A stretch of 64,000 bases of DNA from Myroides sp. WP-1 (GCF_014145635.1 NZ_JACHTC010000005.1:62001-126000), one strand, 5' to 3'. Positions 30,251-39,375 are shown, counted from the first letter of the stretch. The notes: generated from the sequence alone by a model not told the origin. Numbers and translations: made by a program.

Positions 30251-30284
30251 CAAAAAAGCCTTCCTGAAAAGGAAGGCTTTTTAT
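30251..30284 (-). terminator. Terminator of the rpsF-rpsR-rplI operon
   Basis: Minus-strand AAAAAGCCTTCC-TTTTC-AGGAAGGCTTTTTTG, 40 bp after the rplI stop. Confidence 0.88.
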
Positions 30285-30325
30285 ATAAGTTATATTTACA
30301 TTGAACTGAAAACAGTTCAAGTGAA

Positions 30326-30769
30326 TTACTCTTGTTCAGCGATTACTTCGTAATCTACTTCAACAATTACGTCACGGTGTAAACGTACTGTTGCAGAATA
30401 TTTACCTAAACGTTTGATAACACCTGAAGCGATGAATTTTCTATCAATTTCTTGACCGTTTTTAGCAAATACTTCAGCTAAATCTTGGTTTGTTACTGAA
30501 CCAAACAATTTCTCTCCACCAGCTTTAACAGCGATTTTGATTTCAATTGCTTTTAATGCTTCAGCAATAACTTTAGCGTCAGCGATTAATTTAGCTTCTT
30601 TGTGCGCTCTTTGCTTTAAGTTTTCAGCTAATACTTTCTTTGCAGAAGGAGTAGCTAAAACTGCAAGTCCTTGAGGAATTAAATAGTTACGTCCGTATCC
30701 TGGTTTTACAGTTACTACGTCATCTTTAAATCCTAATTTTTGAACGTCTTGTTTTAAGATAATTTCCAT
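30326..30769 (-). CDS. rplI: 50S ribosomal protein L9
   Basis: 147 residues, normal length. N-terminal RNA-binding domain with MEIILKQDVQKLGFKDDVV and the signature GYGRNYLIPQGLAV, a connecting helix, then the C-terminal domain. Last gene of rpsF-rpsR-rplI, 65 bp after rpsR. Confidence 0.98.
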   Translation of the reverse strand: MEIILKQDVQKLGFKDDVVTVKPGYGRNYLIPQGLAVLATPSAKKVLAENLKQRAHKEAKLIADAKVIAEALKAIEIKIAVKAGGEKLFGSVTNQDLAEVFAKNGQEIDRKFIASGVIKRLGKYSATVRLHRDVIVEVDYEVIAEQE

Positions 30770-30834
30770 GTTGATGTCCTTTTAATAAGAAGTTAGGTTT
30801 CTAAGGTGAAAACCAACAACTTGTTTTTTTTATA

Positions 30835-31131
30835 TTATTTTAATAAATCCGCTACGTATGGCATTAAAGCTAAGTGACGAGCTCTTTTTACCGCTACAGA
30901 AACTTTTCTTTGGTATTTCAAAGAAGTTCCAGTTAAACGACGAGGTAAAATTTTACCTTGTTCGTTAACGAATTTTAATAAGAAATCAGCATCTTTATAA
31001 TCGATATATTTGATTCCTGATTTTTTGAAACGACAATACTTTTTAGTTTTGTTTGTTTCTATGTTTAAAGGCGTTAGATATCTGATATCTCCGTCTTTTT
31101 TTCCTTTTGCAGATTGCTCAATAGTTGACAT
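30835..31131 (-). CDS. rpsR: 30S ribosomal protein S18
   Basis: 98 residues, slightly longer than the typical 75-85 because of an N-terminal extension. The core [18 protein letters not shown] and [31 protein letters not shown] is unmistakable when read across. It binds S6 on the 30S platform; its gene is 5 bp after rpsF. Confidence 0.98.
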
Positions 31132-31136
31132 AATAA

Positions 31137-31478
31137 TTAAGCTTTTTTAGATTTTAATTTTTCTCTTCTTCTCTCAGCCCAAGATATAGCGTGTTTATCT
31201 AAAGCAACAGTTAAGAAACGCATAACTCTTTCGTCACGTCTGAATTCTGTTTCAAGGTTGATGATCACATCTCCAGCAACTTTGTACTCAAACAAGTGAT
31301 AAAAACCACTTTTCTTGTGTTGGATTTCGTAAGCTAATTTTTTTAAGCCCCAATCCTCTTTAGCTACCATTTCAGCTCCTCTTGATGTAAGAAATTCTTC
31401 GAATTTCTGTACTGTTTCCTTTACCTGTGTTTCAGATAAAACGGGATTCAAGATGAAAACAGTTTCGTATTGATTCAT
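31137..31478 (-). CDS. rpsF: 30S ribosomal protein S6
   Basis: 113 residues, ferredoxin-like fold. Start [16 protein letters not shown], then [24 protein letters not shown] and [18 protein letters not shown]. First gene of the operon, with a promoter 28 bp upstream that carries the same GCACTC start as the tRNA promoters. Confidence 0.98.
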   Translation of the reverse strand: MNQYETVFILNPVLSETQVKETVQKFEEFLTSRGAEMVAKEDWGLKKLAYEIQHKKSGFYHLFEYKVAGDVIINLETEFRRDERVMRFLTVALDKHAISWAERRREKLKSKKA

Positions 31479-31505
31479 AAAATAAAAATTTATTTTGTTA
31501 TAAAA

Positions 31506-31543
31506 TTGAGTGCAAAAATAGTACTTTATACAACATCAACCAA
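31506..31543 (-). promoter_or_regulatory. rpsF operon promoter
   Basis: Minus strand: TTG (31543-31541), 20 nt, TATTTTTG (31520-31513), then CACTCAA. The GCACTC that follows the -7 box is shared with both tRNA promoters in the window. Confidence 0.7.
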
Positions 31544-31647
31544 AGTTTTTTTACTTTTTCTTCTTTGTATCTTTTTGTTCTTACGCTTCTTCGCTTTTTT
31601 GTTGAATTTCTTCGTTTAAAGAAAGTATTCTTTTAATACTCTATATC

Positions 31648-32229
31648 TCATAATGGATCATTGATAACTTTAAAAAAAGGAATATGTATTTTTCTCTCCC
31701 CCTCAGATTTAAGTCCACTGTATAAAGCTAATCCATAATTGCAGATCACTAAGATAAAACCGAGACCTATTAACCACTCAAAAGTATAATCCTCATGATT
31801 TCCCAACTTATTAAAAACAGCATATATAATGAGACTAGTAACACATAGACTATAAACCACTTGGGTTAAGATGATGTTCTTTCCTTCTCTATCGAAATTA
31901 GCACTCCCTTTCCGATGAATACTCCAACCTATCAATGGAGCGATGATATTACCCAAAGGAAGGACAAGCCCCAAAAGCACTAAAAAATATATCGTTCTAA
32001 TAGACATCACTGAAGTTGACGGAATGTGTTTTCTCTCATTAAACAAATCTTCTATGTTTATATGTAATACCTCACCTAATTGTTGCAAGCTATTTCCTCG
32101 CGGCATCGTTTCTCCCTTTTCAATACGCTGAATTGTACGCACAGACAATCCTGATCGATCTGCTAATTCTTCTTGAGAATATCCTTTAACTACACGCAAT
32201 TCTCTTATTCTTTCTCCAATGTTCTTCAT
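31648..32229 (-). CDS. XRE-family regulator with DUF4870-like membrane domain
   Basis: 193 residues. The N-terminal HTH_3 domain (about 5-62) has IRELRVVKGYSQEELADRSG and LSVRTIQRIEKGE. After a linker come three or four membrane helices (about 75-180, IYFLVLLGLVLPLGNIIAPLIGW...), of the DUF4870 type. This fusion is common in flavobacteria and suggests a membrane-tethered DNA-binding protein. Its ligand and target are unknown. It lies just beyond the large repeat arrays. Confidence 0.88.
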   Translation of the reverse strand: MKNIGERIRELRVVKGYSQEELADRSGLSVRTIQRIEKGETMPRGNSLQQLGEVLHINIEDLFNERKHIPSTSVMSIRTIYFLVLLGLVLPLGNIIAPLIGWSIHRKGSANFDREGKNIILTQVVYSLCVTSLIIYAVFNKLGNHEDYTFEWLIGLGFILVICNYGLALYSGLKSEGERKIHIPFFKVINDPL

Positions 32230-32323
32230 CCTTAATTTCCTTAAATTATTTAAACAAACCTAGTGATTCACAACCATATCCCTTCTGTCATTAGGGCGAC
32301 ATATTACTGACATTTCTTTGTTT

Positions 32324-32581
32324 TTTTGCTCTTTGTTCTTTGCTCTTTGTTCTTTGCTCTTTGTTCTTTGCTCTTTGTTCTTTGCTCTTTGTTCTTTGCT
32401 CTTTGTTCTTTGCTCTTTGTTCTTTGCTCTTTGCTCTTTGCTCTTTGTTCTTTGCTCTTTGTTCTTTGCTCTTTGTTCTTTGCTCTTTGCTCTTTGCTCT
32501 TTGCTCTTTGCTCTTTGCTCTTTGTTCTTTGTTCTTTGTTCTTTGCTCTTTGTTCTTTGCTCTTTGTTCTTTGCTCTTTGT
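32324..32581. repeat. Heptanucleotide tandem array, about 36 copies
   Basis: Unit CTTTGTT or CTTTGCT (minus strand AACAAAG / AGCAAAG). The two variants mostly alternate, giving a 14-bp pattern, with runs of the CTTTGCT form in places. Because no stop arises, all six frames are open through the array and spell seven-residue repeats such as KEQRAKN. These frames have no gene-like start, domain or codon use and are not genes. Confidence 0.95.
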
Positions 32582-32599
32582 GAAGTCGTAAATTCTCTG

Positions 32600-32775
32600 C
32601 AAAGTACAAACCTCACAAAGTACAAACCTCACAAAGTACAAACCTCACAAAGTACAAACCTCACAAAGTACAAACCTCACAAAGTACAAACCTCACAAAG
32701 TACAAACCTCACAAAGTACAAACCTCACAAAGCACAAACCTCACAAAGTACAAACCTCACAAAGCACAAACCTCA
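32600..32775. repeat. 16-bp tandem array, 11 copies
   Basis: Unit CAAAGTACAAACCTCA repeated exactly 11 times; two copies carry AGCAC in place of AGTAC. It begins 18 bp after the heptanucleotide array and ends 4 bp before the stop codon of the minus-strand DMP19-like gene, so readthrough transcription of that gene would enter both arrays. There are no spacers, hence not a CRISPR array. Confidence 0.95.
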
Positions 32776-32779
32776 TCAA

Positions 32780-33343
32780 TTATTCTCGCTCTACTTTTTT
32801 GCCCAATAGCTGTTCTGCATAATCATACATTTCATCAATTGATAAGACTAAAAGTTCTGGATGTTGTTTCAACCAATGCGCATTCAAATCAATTAAATCC
32901 TCTTCAATATTGAAAAAAGCATCGTCATTTAAAAGATCGCGGGTTGGATTAGTTCCGAAATAGTCACTTTCAATAAAAGCTTCTAAAACCACCTCATCCA
33001 TATTTTCAAGCACTTCCAAACGCTTTTTCAATAAAGCCAAGTGCGCTACAGATCCCATTTTCTCCAAGCCTTCAATAATCCAATCAATCAATTCCAAATC
33101 AGCACCTGTATTGTAAACAAATTGAGAAAAATTTCCATTTTCATATTGAGATAAATAATAGTCTACATAATAACTTAAAAAAGCATCATGTGGAATCATT
33201 TCATCTACGCGGTCTTCTTCTGGATCTTCTTCCTCTGCTTCTTCGCGGATTAAATTGATAAAAGTAATATTAGAATAGATGATATCGTAATTATCTTGAC
33301 TTTGTGCCGCTTCTTGGGACACTACAATTTTCGGTTGACTCAT
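32780..33343 (-). CDS. DMP19/DUF4375-like protein
   Basis: 187 residues from the ATG at 33343 (MSQPKIVVSQEA); upstream in-frame codons overlap the priA-side spacer. Strongly acidic. The core SYYVDYYLSQYENGNFSQFVYNTG resembles the family motif built around Asn-Gly-Gly-Phe-x-Gln-Phe in DMP19 (DUF4375). The name comes from a Neisseria DNA-mimic protein, but most homologues are uncharacterised. It is 80 bp downstream of priA on the same strand and has no clear terminator before the repeat arrays. Confidence 0.78.
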   Translation of the reverse strand: MSQPKIVVSQEAAQSQDNYDIIYSNITFINLIREEAEEEDPEEDRVDEMIPHDAFLSYYVDYYLSQYENGNFSQFVYNTGADLELIDWIIEGLEKMGSVAHLALLKKRLEVLENMDEVVLEAFIESDYFGTNPTRDLLNDDAFFNIEEDLIDLNAHWLKQHPELLVLSIDEMYDYAEQLLGKKVERE

Positions 33344-33423
33344 TTTCTTTCGAATTTTATTTGGTTTGTGTAAAAATACTATATAGTAAAGCATTCTGAA
33401 CAAGCAGTACTGTTATTACTGGC

Positions 33424-35874
33424 TTAATAAAAATCAACATTCGCTACCACGTGAACGGATCGATACGCTCCAATAGATTCAAAACTCTTTAAAATACGTC
33501 TTACTTGTCCTTTGGTTTGGTTGAGCATGACTTGTTGTGGAATCTTAATTAAAATTACGCGAATATATTGATTTCGAATGCGGTTAATTGCGGGTTCTTC
33601 TGGTCCTAATACAGGAATCCCCAATTGGCCTTTAAGGTTGTTGTACAACCAGAAAGAAGCTTCTCTTAACTTTTCAAAATCGCGGTGTTTTAAAGTTAAG
33701 CGAATTAAACGGTAGAAAGGCGGATATTGAAAATTGTGACGTTCATACATCTGCTCTTTATACATGGATTTATAATCGTAATTGGTTACTTGCTGAATAA
33801 TATTGTGGTAGGGATTAAACGTTTGAATGACCACCTTTCCCTTTTTGTCAAATCGACCTGAACGCCCTGCAATTTGTGTCATCATTTGAAAAGCGCGTTC
33901 ATGGGCTCTAAAATCGGGATGATACAAACTATTGTCGGCATTCATAATTCCCACTAAGTTTACATTGTCAAAATCAAATCCCTTGGCTAGCATTTGCGTT
34001 CCTACCAAAATATCAATTTGTTTGCTTTCAAAGGCCTCGATCAACTTTTCATAGGCATATTTTCCCCTAGTCGTATCTTGATCCATACGGGCAATGCGCT
34101 TATTGGGGAATAGCTCATTCAATTCCTCCTCTACTTGCTCTGTTCCAAAGCCTTTTGTATTTAAATCAACGCTATGACAACGCACACATTGTTTGGGCAT
34201 CGGTAAAGTATAACCACAGTAGTGACAGCGCAATTCATTTCTGTATTTGTGGTAGGTTAAACTCACATCACAATGTGGACATTCCGGAACAGCACCACAG
34301 GTCATGCATTCTACCACAGGAGAAAAACCTCTTCGGTTCTGAAAGAGAATCACTTGCTCTTCTAAGGACAAAGCCTGATTGATCTCGTCGATCAATTGAT
34401 CTGAAAAATGTCCTGTCATCTGCTTGCGTTTGTACTTATCTTTAATGTCAACCAAAAGAATTTCTGGCAACAATACATTGGTATAGCGCTTCGTTAGTTC
34501 AACTAATCCATATTTCTTTTGTTCTGCATTGTAATAACTCTCCAAACTCGGAGTTGCTGATCCCATCAGTACTTTAGCTTTGTGTTGCATCGCTAAAACT
34601 ACCGCTGCATCACGCCCGTGATAACGAGGTGCTGGATCGTGTTGCTTGTAATTAGCATCGTGTTCTTCGTCAATCACCACTAAACGCAAATCTTGAAACG
34701 GCAAGAACACCGATAAACGCGTTCCGATTACTACTTTAGCCTTTTCCGATTGTTGTAAGACTTGATTCCAAACTTCCAATCGCTCATTGTGTGAGTAACG
34801 CGAATGATATACTGCCACTTGATTGCCAAAATAGGCCGTTAATCGCTGAACCAATTGCGTACTAATTCCAACTTCGGGCAACAAAAACAACACTTGTCCT
34901 TCTTGAGCTAAGAATTTCTCAATAAGCTTAATATATACTTCCGTCTTGCCAGAGGCCGTCACCCCATGCAACAAGACCACTTCTTTTTCTTTAAATTGCT
35001 GTTCAATCTCCCAAAGCGCCTTGCTTTGATCGTCTGTAAGTTGAATCGTATCTGAGGTAGCATCATTAAACACAACGCGATCATGATTGAGGTAGTAGGA
35101 TTCAAAAACGCCTTTTTCCAACAAAGCATTGACAATAGCTTGGCTACTCTCTCCTTCTTCTATTAGCTGTTTTACGCTAATAGGGTTTTTATTCATTGCC
35201 TGCAATTGAAAGTATTTCAATACTAATTCGCGTTGTTTCGCTGCACGATTGACTACTTCCATTAGTTTAGTCAATCCATCTTCTTGTATATATTCTGATG
35301 CCAAACGCACGTAACGAACCTGCTTAGGCTTGTATTTTTCGACCATTTCTTCTTGCAGCAAGATAGCTCCTTTGGTCAATAAGCTATTAATTACAGGAAA
35401 AACTTGTTTGCGGTTGAGAATGGCAATAATTTCATCTAATTTCAAAATCGACTGGATCTGCATAGCTTCATACAACAAGTATTCTGCATCATTCAAATCT
35501 GCTGGTTTTAAATCTGTTTTGTCATTCCACTGGATGATTGTTTCACTCTCTAAAAGTAAACGCGAAGGCATAGCTCCTTTATACACGTCTCCAAGTGTAC
35601 ACATATAATACTCTGCTAGCCAATGCCAAAACTTAATTTGATCTGGCGTGACTACAGGCTCAATATCTATAATTTCGTGAATATCTTTTGCTTCGTATAA
35701 CGCAGGTTGTCGATGATGTTTTTCTACAACCAAGGCAGTATATACTTTATTTCGCCCAAAAGGCACTGCTACCCGCATCCCGATTTGAATAAAATCAAAT
35801 TCAACTTCGTTGATTTGATACGTAAACGTAGGATCTAGGGCTAAAGGTACAATGACCTCAACAAAATATTGCAT
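33424..35874 (-). CDS. priA: Primosomal protein N' (PriA helicase)
   Basis: 816 residues. DNA-binding N-terminus (FVEVIVPLALDPTFTYQ), superfamily 2 helicase core with Walker A HGVTASGKTEVY and the DEEH box VVIDEEHD, and the zinc module of eight Cys (CMTCGAVPECPHC ... CHYCG ... CVRCHS) inserted in the second helicase domain. It restarts stalled replication forks. Length is slightly above the E. coli protein (732). Complete and intact. Confidence 0.97.
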   Translation of the reverse strand: MQYFVEVIVPLALDPTFTYQINEVEFDFIQIGMRVAVPFGRNKVYTALVVEKHHRQPALYEAKDIHEIIDIEPVVTPDQIKFWHWLAEYYMCTLGDVYKGAMPSRLLLESETIIQWNDKTDLKPADLNDAEYLLYEAMQIQSILKLDEIIAILNRKQVFPVINSLLTKGAILLQEEMVEKYKPKQVRYVRLASEYIQEDGLTKLMEVVNRAAKQRELVLKYFQLQAMNKNPISVKQLIEEGESSQAIVNALLEKGVFESYYLNHDRVVFNDATSDTIQLTDDQSKALWEIEQQFKEKEVVLLHGVTASGKTEVYIKLIEKFLAQEGQVLFLLPEVGISTQLVQRLTAYFGNQVAVYHSRYSHNERLEVWNQVLQQSEKAKVVIGTRLSVFLPFQDLRLVVIDEEHDANYKQHDPAPRYHGRDAAVVLAMQHKAKVLMGSATPSLESYYNAEQKKYGLVELTKRYTNVLLPEILLVDIKDKYKRKQMTGHFSDQLIDEINQALSLEEQVILFQNRRGFSPVVECMTCGAVPECPHCDVSLTYHKYRNELRCHYCGYTLPMPKQCVRCHSVDLNTKGFGTEQVEEELNELFPNKRIARMDQDTTRGKYAYEKLIEAFESKQIDILVGTQMLAKGFDFDNVNLVGIMNADNSLYHPDFRAHERAFQMMTQIAGRSGRFDKKGKVVIQTFNPYHNIIQQVTNYDYKSMYKEQMYERHNFQYPPFYRLIRLTLKHRDFEKLREASFWLYNNLKGQLGIPVLGPEEPAINRIRNQYIRVILIKIPQQVMLNQTKGQVRRILKSFESIGAYRSVHVVANVDFY

Positions 35875-35936
35875 GTTTGGGCTTGTTAATCAATACAAAG
35901 GTGAAGACCTTCATACAAAATGAATTGAAAAAGAAA

Positions 35937-36290
35937 TTAATTATTGGTTTTAGCTGAAACTATATTTCCTTTTTGATCAATGTAAAACCACGAAGGACTA
36001 TCCCAATAGTGATATTCACCACGCGATCCAGCTACTTCTCTACTTCTTCCTTCAAAGGTAGCTTTTGCTACACCATTTTTAAAAGGAAATACAAAAGCAA
36101 ATTGAGGTTTGATTACAACTTGCCCTTTGACATTTGCAAATCCCATTTTCCCTTCTTCATCTACAATACGATACATGCCTTCTACAACAAAATCAGGTCC
36201 ATTGTCATACAAATATGGAGAATGTGTAGACTTTGATGTCATACACCCCATAGTCATAACAAGTAGAAAACACACCAATACTCTATTCAT
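35937..36290 (-). CDS. Small lipoprotein with a WG repeat
   Basis: 117 residues, lipoprotein signal (LLVMTMGCMTS, Cys16). One clear WG-type beta repeat is present: YRIVDEEGKMGFANVKGQVVIKPQFAFVFPF..., with part of another at the C-terminus (FYIDQKGNIV). WG proteins are usually much longer, so this is a minimal member. Located in the envelope; function unknown. Confidence 0.8.
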   Translation of the reverse strand: MNRVLVCFLLVMTMGCMTSKSTHSPYLYDNGPDFVVEGMYRIVDEEGKMGFANVKGQVVIKPQFAFVFPFKNGVAKATFEGRSREVAGSRGEYHYWDSPSWFYIDQKGNIVSAKTNN

Positions 36291-36453
36291 CTAATACTAT
36301 AATTAATTTGTATTTACATTTGATTTTTTCAATTTCAAAAATACATGATTTATACCGTATTTCCATAGCATATATACCATATACTTCTTACTCTTTAGAT
36401 ATTTTAGCATAAATCATACTAGAAAAAGTTTCCTAATACGATCCTTAATAAAC

Positions 36454-36482
36454 AAAAAAACTACCTTTTTGAAGATAGTCTC
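36454..36482 (-). terminator. Weak terminator-like hairpin
   Basis: Minus-strand ACTATCTTC-aaa-GGTAGT followed by a T-run, just after the first DUF2147 gene. The stem is imperfect. Confidence 0.4.
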
Positions 36483-36489
36483 TTCTATT

Positions 36490-36930
36490 TTAGGGTTGTT
36501 TTGTCCATGTTTGCGATCGTTTAAACAATAAAACACTCGAAATACCGCTCACTTCTAACTTACTATAACCGACTAATTTTAACGAACATTTATATTCTGC
36601 TCCTGTTTCTGGATCAAAAATCGTCCCACCTGAATATTTATTATCCTTTTCTTTAACTACATTCTTCATGATTGTAAGGCCTTTATATGTCTTCATCCAA
36701 TCCTTTCCCTTACAATTTTCACATTTCGAATCCTTACTATCAACAGCTAAAACCTCAATGATCTTGCCTGAATATTTTCCTTTATCTTCTTTGATCTCAA
36801 TTACCGCTGTTGCATTACCCGTAGTATCATCAATGGCTTTCCATTTACCTACAATTGAATATTGAGGTTGCGCCTGTAGGTTTAGGAAACTAAACAATAG
36901 AAAAAGTAGAATAAAGATTAATTTTCTCAT
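36490..36930 (-). CDS. DUF2147 family secreted protein, copy 1
   Basis: 146 residues with signal peptide (MRKLIFILLFLLFSFLNLQAQ). The mature part starts SIVGKWKAIDDTTGNATAVIEI and holds CENCKGKDWMKTYKGLTIMKN and GGTIFDPETGAEYKCSL, the DUF2147 pattern of a small lipocalin-like beta barrel. A CxxC pair (about residues 73-76) is conserved with the neighbouring paralogue. Periplasmic; function unknown. It is probably a duplicate of the next gene. Confidence 0.88.
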   Translation of the reverse strand: MRKLIFILLFLLFSFLNLQAQPQYSIVGKWKAIDDTTGNATAVIEIKEDKGKYSGKIIEVLAVDSKDSKCENCKGKDWMKTYKGLTIMKNVVKEKDNKYSGGTIFDPETGAEYKCSLKLVGYSKLEVSGISSVLLFKRSQTWTKQP

Positions 36931-37031
36931 CTTGTTTTCTTTTTAAACTGTCCAACGAGATTAAAGGTACAATCCTTGTTGGGGCAGACCTAAACAATTA
37001 ACAAAAACAAAACACTTAACACACTCAAATT

Positions 37032-37080
37032 CAAAACAAAACAAAACAAAACAAAACAAAACAAATCAAAACAAATCAAA
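37032..37080. repeat. AAAAC microsatellite
   Basis: About nine copies of a 5-bp unit (CAAAA with some CAAAT), in the spacer between the two DUF2147 genes. Its 5' position relative to copy 1 means length changes could alter spacing to that gene's promoter. Confidence 0.9.
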
Positions 37081-37096
37081 CTGACTTAGATAGCTA

Positions 37097-37130
37097 AAAA
37101 AAGGCTACCCAAATGAGATAGCCTTTTTAT
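37097..37130 (-). terminator. Terminator of DUF2147 copy 2
   Basis: Minus-strand AAAAAGGCTATCTC-ATT-GGGTAGCCTTTTTTT hairpin with T-run immediately after the gene. Confidence 0.8.
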
Positions 37131-37556
37131 TTACATTTTTGTCCACGTTTGCGTTCGTCCAATTAATGAAATTCCAACATAACCGCGTACTTCTAATTTT
37201 GTTTTTCCATTCGTTTTAATGGAGCATTTATATTCTTTTCCAGATTGAGGATCAACAATTGTTCCTCCTGTATATTCTTCTCCTTTTTTGGTCAGATTTT
37301 TAATAATCGTCAACCCTTCAATTGGTTTTCCCTTATCTTCTCCTGAGCATTTTTCACATTTAGAATCCTTTTTTGCTGGATTCAATATTTCGATAACTTT
37401 TCCGTGGTATTTCCCTCCTTTTTCTGAGATTTCTACGATCGATTTCGCATCTCCCGTTTGATCGTCAAACGTTTTCCATTTCCCTACAATGGATTGGGCT
37501 TGTGTTGTCAACAATCCGCCCACTAAAAACAAGAGCACTAGTATTGAGTTTTTCAT
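37131..37556 (-). CDS. DUF2147 family secreted protein, copy 2
   Basis: 141 residues, signal peptide (MKNSILVLLFLVGGLLTTQAQ) and the same order of motifs as copy 1: SIVGKWKTFDDQTGDAKSIVEI, CEKCSGEDKGKPIEGLTII, GGTIVDPQSGKEYKCSIK. The two share roughly half their residues by eye. Each has its own terminator, so they are separately expressed paralogues. Confidence 0.9.
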   Translation of the reverse strand: MKNSILVLLFLVGGLLTTQAQSIVGKWKTFDDQTGDAKSIVEISEKGGKYHGKVIEILNPAKKDSKCEKCSGEDKGKPIEGLTIIKNLTKKGEEYTGGTIVDPQSGKEYKCSIKTNGKTKLEVRGYVGISLIGRTQTWTKM

Positions 37557-37599
37557 ATTATTTTCCAGTTTTTAAATTAAACATCACAATCAAATATAC

Positions 37600-38496
37600 T
37601 TATTTTTTCAATTTAATCTTACGAATTGCCAAATTTAATTCAAATCCCAATAACAGAATCATACAGTTGATCCACAAATAAAACATGACGACTAATAACG
37701 TTCCAATAGACCCGTATAATTCGTTGTAACGCGCAAAGCGAAGAACGTAAATTCCAAATCCATAAGAAGTCAATACGTAGAGAATTGTTGTAAATACGGA
37801 ACCGATAGATATAAAAGAAACGCCTTTCGTTTCTTTAGCTCCAAACTTATATAAAATAGAAGTTGTCAGTAGAACCACAAGAAGTAAATAGATATTTCTT
37901 ACCCAAACAAGCCAATTCACACCAATACTAAATCGATAGATCAACACTTCTAATATCACATAAAAGGCAACAGAAAAAATTAAGACAAAAGACAAGATTA
38001 ACGATAAAGCTAATGCTACTAAATACTGCCTGATAATATTACGCGAAATAGTAATGTGGTAAGAAGATTCAAATCCACCAATAATAGCAAACACTCCATT
38101 AGTCATTAAAAAAATAGAGAGTAAGAATCCCGATGACAGGAGCGATTTATAGCTATTATTCATAATATCAAGAATAATAGACTGGATGGCTTCATACGTA
38201 TTGGGAGGAACAGAATTTTCAATAAACTGTAGAAAATCTGCTTGGAAATTATCAATCGGGATATAGGGAATCAAATTTAAGATAAACAGTGCAAACGGAA
38301 ATAGCGCCATAAAGAAACTGAAGGCGATCGATCCGGCGCGATAGGAAAATGCGCCCTTAATGATCCCTACCAAATACAATTCAATCAAGTCATATAAAGA
38401 GTACCCTTCAAGAAAAGAAAACTTTACTCGTTTTAATCCTCTTACAATTTTATTGATGATCGGTATCCGATCCAGTTTATTTTCTACTTCTGACAT
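37600..38496 (-). CDS. YihY/BrkB family inner-membrane protein
   Basis: 298 residues with six predicted helices and the family pattern AFSYRAGSIAFSFFMALFPF near the N-terminus and YGSIGTLLVVMFYLWI near the C-terminus. Earlier names RNase BN and BrkB are misleading: it is not an RNase, and its transport role is unproven. It follows nadC by 18 bp on the same strand, so they are likely co-transcribed. Confidence 0.92.
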   Translation of the reverse strand: MSEVENKLDRIPIINKIVRGLKRVKFSFLEGYSLYDLIELYLVGIIKGAFSYRAGSIAFSFFMALFPFALFILNLIPYIPIDNFQADFLQFIENSVPPNTYEAIQSIILDIMNNSYKSLLSSGFLLSIFLMTNGVFAIIGGFESSYHITISRNIIRQYLVALALSLILSFVLIFSVAFYVILEVLIYRFSIGVNWLVWVRNIYLLLVVLLTTSILYKFGAKETKGVSFISIGSVFTTILYVLTSYGFGIYVLRFARYNELYGSIGTLLVVMFYLWINCMILLLGFELNLAIRKIKLKK

Positions 38497-38514
38497 GCAC
38501 TTTTTTTAGCGCTG

Positions 38515-39375
38515 CTATACAACAGCTTTTAAACTTAAATCCATATTGTAAACGGAATGTGTCAATGCACCTGAAGATACATAATCTACTCCACAAAGGG
38601 CGTAGGTTCTCACCGTTGTTTCATCTATATTACCAGATGACTCCGTTTGGCATTGATTGCCAATTAAAGCTACTGCTTGTTTGGTTGTTTCAAAGTCGAA
38701 ATTATCTAGGAGAATGCGATGTACATTATCACAAGCTAAAATTTGTTGTACTTCGTTTAAATCGCGTGCTTCAACAATAATTTTCAACTCTTTGTTGTTG
38801 TTTTTCAAATAGGTATTTGTTTTTTCAATCGCTTCTTTGATACCGCCCGCAAAGTCGATGTGATTGTCTTTCAACATAATCATATCATATAAGGCAAAAC
38901 GATGATTTTCTCCACCTGCAATTTTTACGGCCCACTTTTCAATGGCACGTATTCCAGGTGTCGTCTTTCTCGTATCCAGAATTTTAGTACCTGTTCCTTC
39001 TAATAAATCAACAAATACGCGTGTTTTTGTAGCAATTGCACTCATGCGTTGCATGGCGTTTAACATAAAGCGCTCTGCTTTTAAAATAGATTGAGAAGAT
39101 CCCGCTACACAAAGAACAACATCTCCAATTCGAACCGCTTCTCCATCTTGAATAAACACCTCAACTTCTAGTGCCGGATCAACATAGTTCAAAATCATAG
39201 TAGCAAATTCTACACCTGCTATTATTCCCTCTTCTTTTACTAAAACCTGTGCTTTTCCTTTGGCAGTATCAGGAATACACGCTAAAGAACTATGGTCGCC
39301 ATCTCCTACATCTTCGCGAATAGCATTGACGATAATTTGATTTAATTCGGCTTGAAATTGTTGTTCTGAAATCAT
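38515..39375 (-). CDS. nadC: Nicotinate-nucleotide pyrophosphorylase (carboxylating)
   Basis: 286 residues. Converts quinolinate and PRPP to nicotinate mononucleotide in NAD synthesis. Motifs: REDVGDGDHSS near the N-terminus, KAERFMLNAMQRMSAIAT, DTRKTTPGIR, and GGENHRFALYDMIMLKDNH. Normal length. First gene of a pair with the YihY-like protein. Confidence 0.97.
   Translation of the reverse strand: MISEQQFQAELNQIIVNAIREDVGDGDHSSLACIPDTAKGKAQVLVKEEGIIAGVEFATMILNYVDPALEVEVFIQDGEAVRIGDVVLCVAGSSQSILKAERFMLNAMQRMSAIATKTRVFVDLLEGTGTKILDTRKTTPGIRAIEKWAVKIAGGENHRFALYDMIMLKDNHIDFAGGIKEAIEKTNTYLKNNNKELKIIVEARDLNEVQQILACDNVHRILLDNFDFETTKQAVALIGNQCQTESSGNIDETTVRTYALCGVDYVSSGALTHSVYNMDLSLKAVV

Noticed and set aside
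32600-32775. Possible CRISPR array
   Set aside because: Repeats are 16 bp and directly joined, with no spacers and no cas genes nearby.
32260-32809. Six long overlapping reading frames across the 7-bp and 16-bp arrays
   Set aside because: They arise only because neither repeat unit creates a stop codon. Products are seven-residue or short repeats with no start context, signal or domain.
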